Both the position numbers and the translations under genes were made by a program. From assembly GCA_030849075.1 (NCBI GenBank), contig JASAOO010003083.1, positions 1-20,997 of the forward strand: DNA of 20,997 nt, read 5' to 3'. Shown piece after piece: positions 17,757-20,997 of the stretch (position 1 is the first letter of the stretch; every line of letters begins with the position of its first letter). The notes beneath the pieces were generated by a model that saw only the letters and a list, made by a program, of their open reading frames with translations, had not been told where the DNA came from and searched no databases. Source of the DNA: Zelonia costaricensis (Eukaryota > Euglenozoa > Kinetoplastea > Trypanosomatida > Trypanosomatidae).

Positions 17757-18857
17757 CTGGCGTCGTTCCCTCTCGCAGCGGAGTTTTTTTAGCGCGTGAG
17801 AAGAGAGAGAGTGCGGATGGGCCGGCGTGGAGGAGAAGCAGGAGGAAGGAAGCAGAAGCCTCGTGGACGCACCAGGGCGAGGAAGGGATCGCTGTGCTGG
17901 GGACCCCGCTACCGCGTGGTAGTGATGACAGAGAACGGCTGAGGGATGCTCCAGAGTGAAACACCAGGAGGGGGAGAGAGCGGAGAAGAGACAACGTCAC
18001 GGCGAGAGTGCGGTGAGATGGACGAGAGGCGCGATGCCGACGTTTTGTGAAAATTGTGAAGAATGCCACACTCGGGTGCGGATCGCGCGTCCCGTTACTG
18101 AAGGTGAGAGCTACTTGCCAGCCATCAGGCAAAGCACCGCAGCGAGACAGGCCGACATCCGTCACGTGTAGACGCGCAGCAGAAAGTGACACAGGTAAGG
18201 GCCAGGTTCGGGAGGGGCGGGCAGGTGCAACGATTGGCGGAGGAGCTGGTGACATCCCGCGACGCAGGGGTATCGATAGGGCAGCCGCGTGGTGCCCAAG
18301 GCTCGGACTCAGCAGGCGCAAAATGCATCGCTTAGTACCGCTGCGATTGGCAGAAGGCGCAGAATGAAGTGCGCTCGCTTCGTCATGTGTTGTTGTCACG
18401 GCGACACATGATCGGAAAAGCCACACCTACAGCCCCGCCGCGTAGTCGAAACCACACGGTCCTCTGCTCTTTGTTGTGTTCTCTTTGCTTCCGTTGGCGG
18501 TAGCTTCTCCGCTGGTGCAGGCTGCAGAGGAGGGCCGCAGGCACCGTGGCGTGAGGCGTGGGGGCAGGAGAAAAGGGGGAGGGACAAGCGGTTCGCGAAA
18601 CTGTCGTTACGTTCAGCGACCTGTCGCGGTGAGCCCTTGTGAAGCGGCACGGGGGTGGCGGGGCGGGGGCCGTCGAAGAGGCAGTGTACCCGTCACGGAC
18701 AAGAAACAAAGAAAGAATTTGCTCACAAGTGCCATTCACCTGCCGGTGCGCGTGACCTCCGCGCTGGAACTGCTGCTCGGGAAGCGCCGCCGCAGGCCGG
18801 GAACTGCATTACGAAGATGGAAGCGGCACACTGCGACCTCGCCTTATTCTGCGGTCG
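17757..18857. other. Spacer between the RMDN-like gene and the asparaginase-like gene
   Basis: No convincing gene on either strand. Composition is mixed. It should contain the asparaginase-like 3' UTR (right part) and the RMDN-like splice region (left end). Confidence 0.55.
17772..17813 (-). promoter_or_regulatory. Candidate trans-splice acceptor for the RMDN-like gene
   Basis: The minus strand reads a CTCTCTCTTCTC-type tract (complement of 17796-17813), then a short A-run, then the first AG at 17772-17773, about 16 bases before the ATG. Confidence 0.3.
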
Positions 18858-19970
18858 TCACAGCTTGGCCACTGAGGGAGTCGTTTCGCCGCGCATGTCA
18901 ACGGCAAACGACTTGCGCACCTGCTCCGGTGACATGCCAATCCCAAAGAGGTACTTGAGCTTCACCAGCGCCGTCTCCTGGGTCATGTCCCCGGCGCTTA
19001 TCGCGCCGGTCTCCAGCAGCTGCCGCCCCGCCTCGTACTCGGACAGGTTGACAGCGCGGTAGCGGTTCTGGGTGCAGATCACCACCACCAAGTCCCGCTC
19101 CCGCGCGCGGGTCAGCAGCCGCCTCATGAAGTTTTCCCGCGTCGGACCGTTACCACTGCCGTAGCAGCGCAAAATGAGTGCCGGCGCGCTCGTGCTCTCA
19201 ATCGCCGACGAAAAGAAGTCGAACGGCGCGCCGGGGCCGAGCTCGAGGGTGAGCACCGGGGTAGACAGCTCCGCCGCCACGCGCAGTCGCCCGGTTGGGT
19301 GCGGGCGTAGCAGCGGCCTGTGAATGATCATGACGCCGCCGTGCATCGTGGCGATGGGCGGGAAGTGGGGGGAGTCGAAGGGGCGCAGACTGCACCGGCT
19401 CACTTTGATGGCGCGGTTGGCGCGGTACAGCATCTCGTCAAAGAGGATGCACACCTCGCAGAGCTGGCTGCAGCTGGCGAAGGCCAAGGCAAGGATGATG
19501 TTGCGCTTCATGTCGGTGTAGATGCGGTCGCCAGGGATCAGCGATCCGGTGAAGACGATCGGCTTGCCGAGGTTTTCGAGAAGGAAGCTGAGCGCCGTCG
19601 AGGTGGCGACCATGTTGTCCGACCCGCTCTCCACCACGAAGCCGCGGTAGCGGTGGTACTCCTTCTTGATGAGCTGCGCCAGCTCCATCCAGTCCGCGTG
19701 GGTATGGTCGGCCGACAGTTTCAGTTTGTTAAGCTGAATCACGTCAAAGCACGGGACACCTGGCTTGTGCAGATCGTCGTTGCGATCCAGGATGTCGAGG
19801 AAGAAGTTGCGGCGGTCAACTTGGCTTTGCCGGGTTTGCTCCAGCAGATCGGACTGGTGGCTGCGCATGTTGATGAGCAGCACCTTGGTGCCGGAGGTGT
19901 CCTCCTCGGGCCACAGCTCGTTGCTATTTGACATGGCCCCGGCGAGGCCATTATTGTAGATGTACTGCAT
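18858..19970 (-). CDS. L-asparaginase-I-like protein with degenerate active site and C-terminal AKL
   Basis: This 370-residue protein follows the bacterial type I (AnsA) L-asparaginase fold along most of its length. Clear landmarks are ALSFLLENLGKPIVFTGSLIP (126-146), LYRANRAIK (181-189), LILRCYGSGNGP (265-276), GAISAGDMTQE (322-332) and the C-terminal MRGETTP. The first catalytic block, normally TGGTIG, should be near residues 32-38 but reads LINMRSH. The second, normally HGTDTM, reads SGSDNM (115-120), so its nucleophile-activating Thr is Ser117. D118 and K189 are retained. The last three residues are AKL, a canonical PTS1, pointing to glycosomes. A TGA lies in frame four codons before the ATG at 19970, so no extra N-terminal exon can restore the first motif. 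The ATG at 19934 (Met13) is an alternative start. It is probably an inactive or re-purposed paralogue; the active cytosolic enzyme should be elsewhere in the genome. Confidence 0.88.
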   Translation of the reverse strand: MQYIYNNGLAGAMSNSNELWPEEDTSGTKVLLINMRSHQSDLLEQTRQSQVDRRNFFLDILDRNDDLHKPGVPCFDVIQLNKLKLSADHTHADWMELAQLIKKEYHRYRGFVVESGSDNMVATSTALSFLLENLGKPIVFTGSLIPGDRIYTDMKRNIILALAFASCSQLCEVCILFDEMLYRANRAIKVSRCSLRPFDSPHFPPIATMHGGVMIIHRPLLRPHPTGRLRVAAELSTPVLTLELGPGAPFDFFSSAIESTSAPALILRCYGSGNGPTRENFMRRLLTRARERDLVVVICTQNRYRAVNLSEYEAGRQLLETGAISAGDMTQETALVKLKYLFGIGMSPEQVRKSFAVDMRGETTPSVAKL

Positions 19971-19983
19971 GGCGAAGCTTCAT
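19951..19983 (-). other. Possible 10-codon upstream ORF overlapping the asparaginase-like start
   Basis: An ATG at 19981-19983 opens a short frame, MKLRHAVHLQ then stop, that overlaps the main ATG (19970) in another phase. Whether it is in the mRNA depends on the splice site. The first AG after the pyrimidine tract is at 19978-19979, which would remove this ATG. Confidence 0.35.
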
Positions 19984-20997
19984 GCACCGCAAGCACGTGC
20001 CAGCGCGTGAAAAAGGAGGGGCGGGTGCGGGGGAATGGCGGTTGTGTGCGACAGTGGCGGAGTCGCGTTGTGGACGAGCTGCGTGTGACGAGTGGCGCGG
20101 GTCATGTGGAGAGGTGCGGCCGCGTTTTGCACAAACAAGCAGCGGCGATGAGAGACGCAGCGGCGATGAGAGACGCAGAGCCAAAAGGGCAACAACGTTG
20201 ATTTGAGGCCGCATCGGCGGCTCGCGAAGCGGTCTACTGCAGGGGAGACGTCAGGCCCCAAGACACCTTCTCCCCAAGACATCGCAGTCGCACACACAGA
20301 GAGCCCGTCGTGTGTTTTTTTTCTCTCTTTCGCGCTAACTCGCTGCAGCGGTACGCACAGGTGTGTGGACGACGCCGTCAAGTGGTCATCGCAGCCGAAT
20401 CACCGGCTTATCTGTGCCCCTCACCAAAAGGAGACGATGCAGTGCGCACCAGAAGATCTAGCCTCGTCAACTCTCGCCGCACCTGGCGTTTTATCAGTGC
20501 CATCCTTCAGCACGCTCTTTGGTGTGTTTGCCTTTTTTTTTTTCGTAGTGTGAAATCACAAGTAAAACCTAAAAAGGAAACGTAGGAGAGGCTGAGGTGC
20601 AGATGAGCCACAACAACACACTGCGGAGGTCAATTCCCTGTCCAGGCGTGAGTGTGGGGGTGCGTTTCTGCGCCAGCGCCTCACCCGGTGTCACTCTTGT
20701 TTCCACTGCCCATGACGCGCGCAGATCGGTGCCGCATTCCCTCAAGAAGACTGTCTCACCACATCCACTGGCACTGGAAACACACTGCTCTTCCGTGCGA
20801 GCAAGGTCCCCCTGCGCGACCCTGTTTTGTTTTTCTCTTCTCATTCCCGGGTGCGTGTGCGCACGAGGCGGACAGGTGCAGCGAGGATGGAAAGAAGAAA
20901 ACCGGGGGTCAACGCAGAGGACGCTGGGCACAAGGAGCGAGCGAGTGTGCGTGGATTGGCAGTGGGCGGAAGCAGGAAAGACAAAAGGGGGGTAAGA
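19971..20997. other. Spacer upstream of the asparaginase-like gene
   Basis: No gene is supported. It holds a perfect 18-bp tandem duplication (20141-20176), a T10 run near 20533-20542, and pyrimidine tracts on the minus strand directly before the ATG. The next upstream gene must lie beyond 20997. Confidence 0.55.
20141..20176. repeat. 18-bp perfect tandem duplication
   Basis: Two identical copies of AGCGGCGATGAGAGACGC in direct tandem (20141-20158 and 20159-20176). It looks like a recent slippage or duplication event in non-coding DNA. Confidence 0.93.

Noticed and set aside
1..20997. tRNA, snRNA or rRNA genes
   Set aside because: I looked for T-loop (GTTCGA-type) patterns and cloverleaf partners; the few matches lacked A-box and stem pairing.
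1..20997. CRISPR array or prokaryotic operon
   Set aside because: There are no spaced direct repeats; gene content, presequences and splice-type pyrimidine tracts are eukaryotic.

Overview
The window looks like nuclear DNA of a trypanosomatid flagellate of the Leishmania/Leptomonas/Crithidia group. The reasons are: every convincing gene lies on the minus strand in one head-to-tail array, as in a polycistronic transcription unit; no introns are visible; coding regions are GC-rich with G/C at third positions; long spacers are full of pyrimidine tracts (minus strand), (TG)n/(CA)n microsatellites and homopolymers; and several products are flagellar, mitochondrial or glycosomal. The species cannot be fixed from the sequence alone. 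One ambiguous base (16136) shows that this is draft-quality sequence.

In transcription order (right to left) the genes are: an L-asparaginase-I-like protein with a degenerate active site and a C-terminal AKL (18858-19970); an N-myristoylation-motif, RMDN/TPR-like protein (16893-17756); a mitochondrial intermediate peptidase of family M3 (13905-15968); a small mitochondrial protein, tentatively cytochrome c oxidase subunit VI (12454-12939); a DNAJC9-type J-protein (9958-10791); an amino-acid transporter of the AAAP family with large hydrophilic inserts (5175-7367); a mitochondrial PrmC/HemK-type glutamine methyltransferase interrupted by an in-frame TAA (2578-4062); the cilia/flagella protein CFAP298 (911-1714); and the first 35 codons of ribosomal protein eL18 (1-106).

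The spacers are 0.8-2.6 kb and hold no convincing gene on either strand. They contain the features expected of trypanosomatid UTRs: pyrimidine tracts followed by AG trans-splice acceptors, dinucleotide repeats, G/C/A homopolymers, one 18-bp tandem duplication and one roughly 50-bp motif present in two distant spacers. I found no tRNA, rRNA, CRISPR array, intact transposon or viral sequence.

The genes form no obvious pathway, which is normal for trypanosomatid arrays. Three of them (MIP, the putative COX VI, the HemK-type methyltransferase) would act in the mitochondrion: presequence processing, respiration and release-factor modification. The two most notable points are the asparaginase-like protein, which has lost most recognisable catalytic motifs but carries a peroxisomal/glycosomal targeting tripeptide, and the methyltransferase, whose two halves are in the same frame on either side of one TAA.
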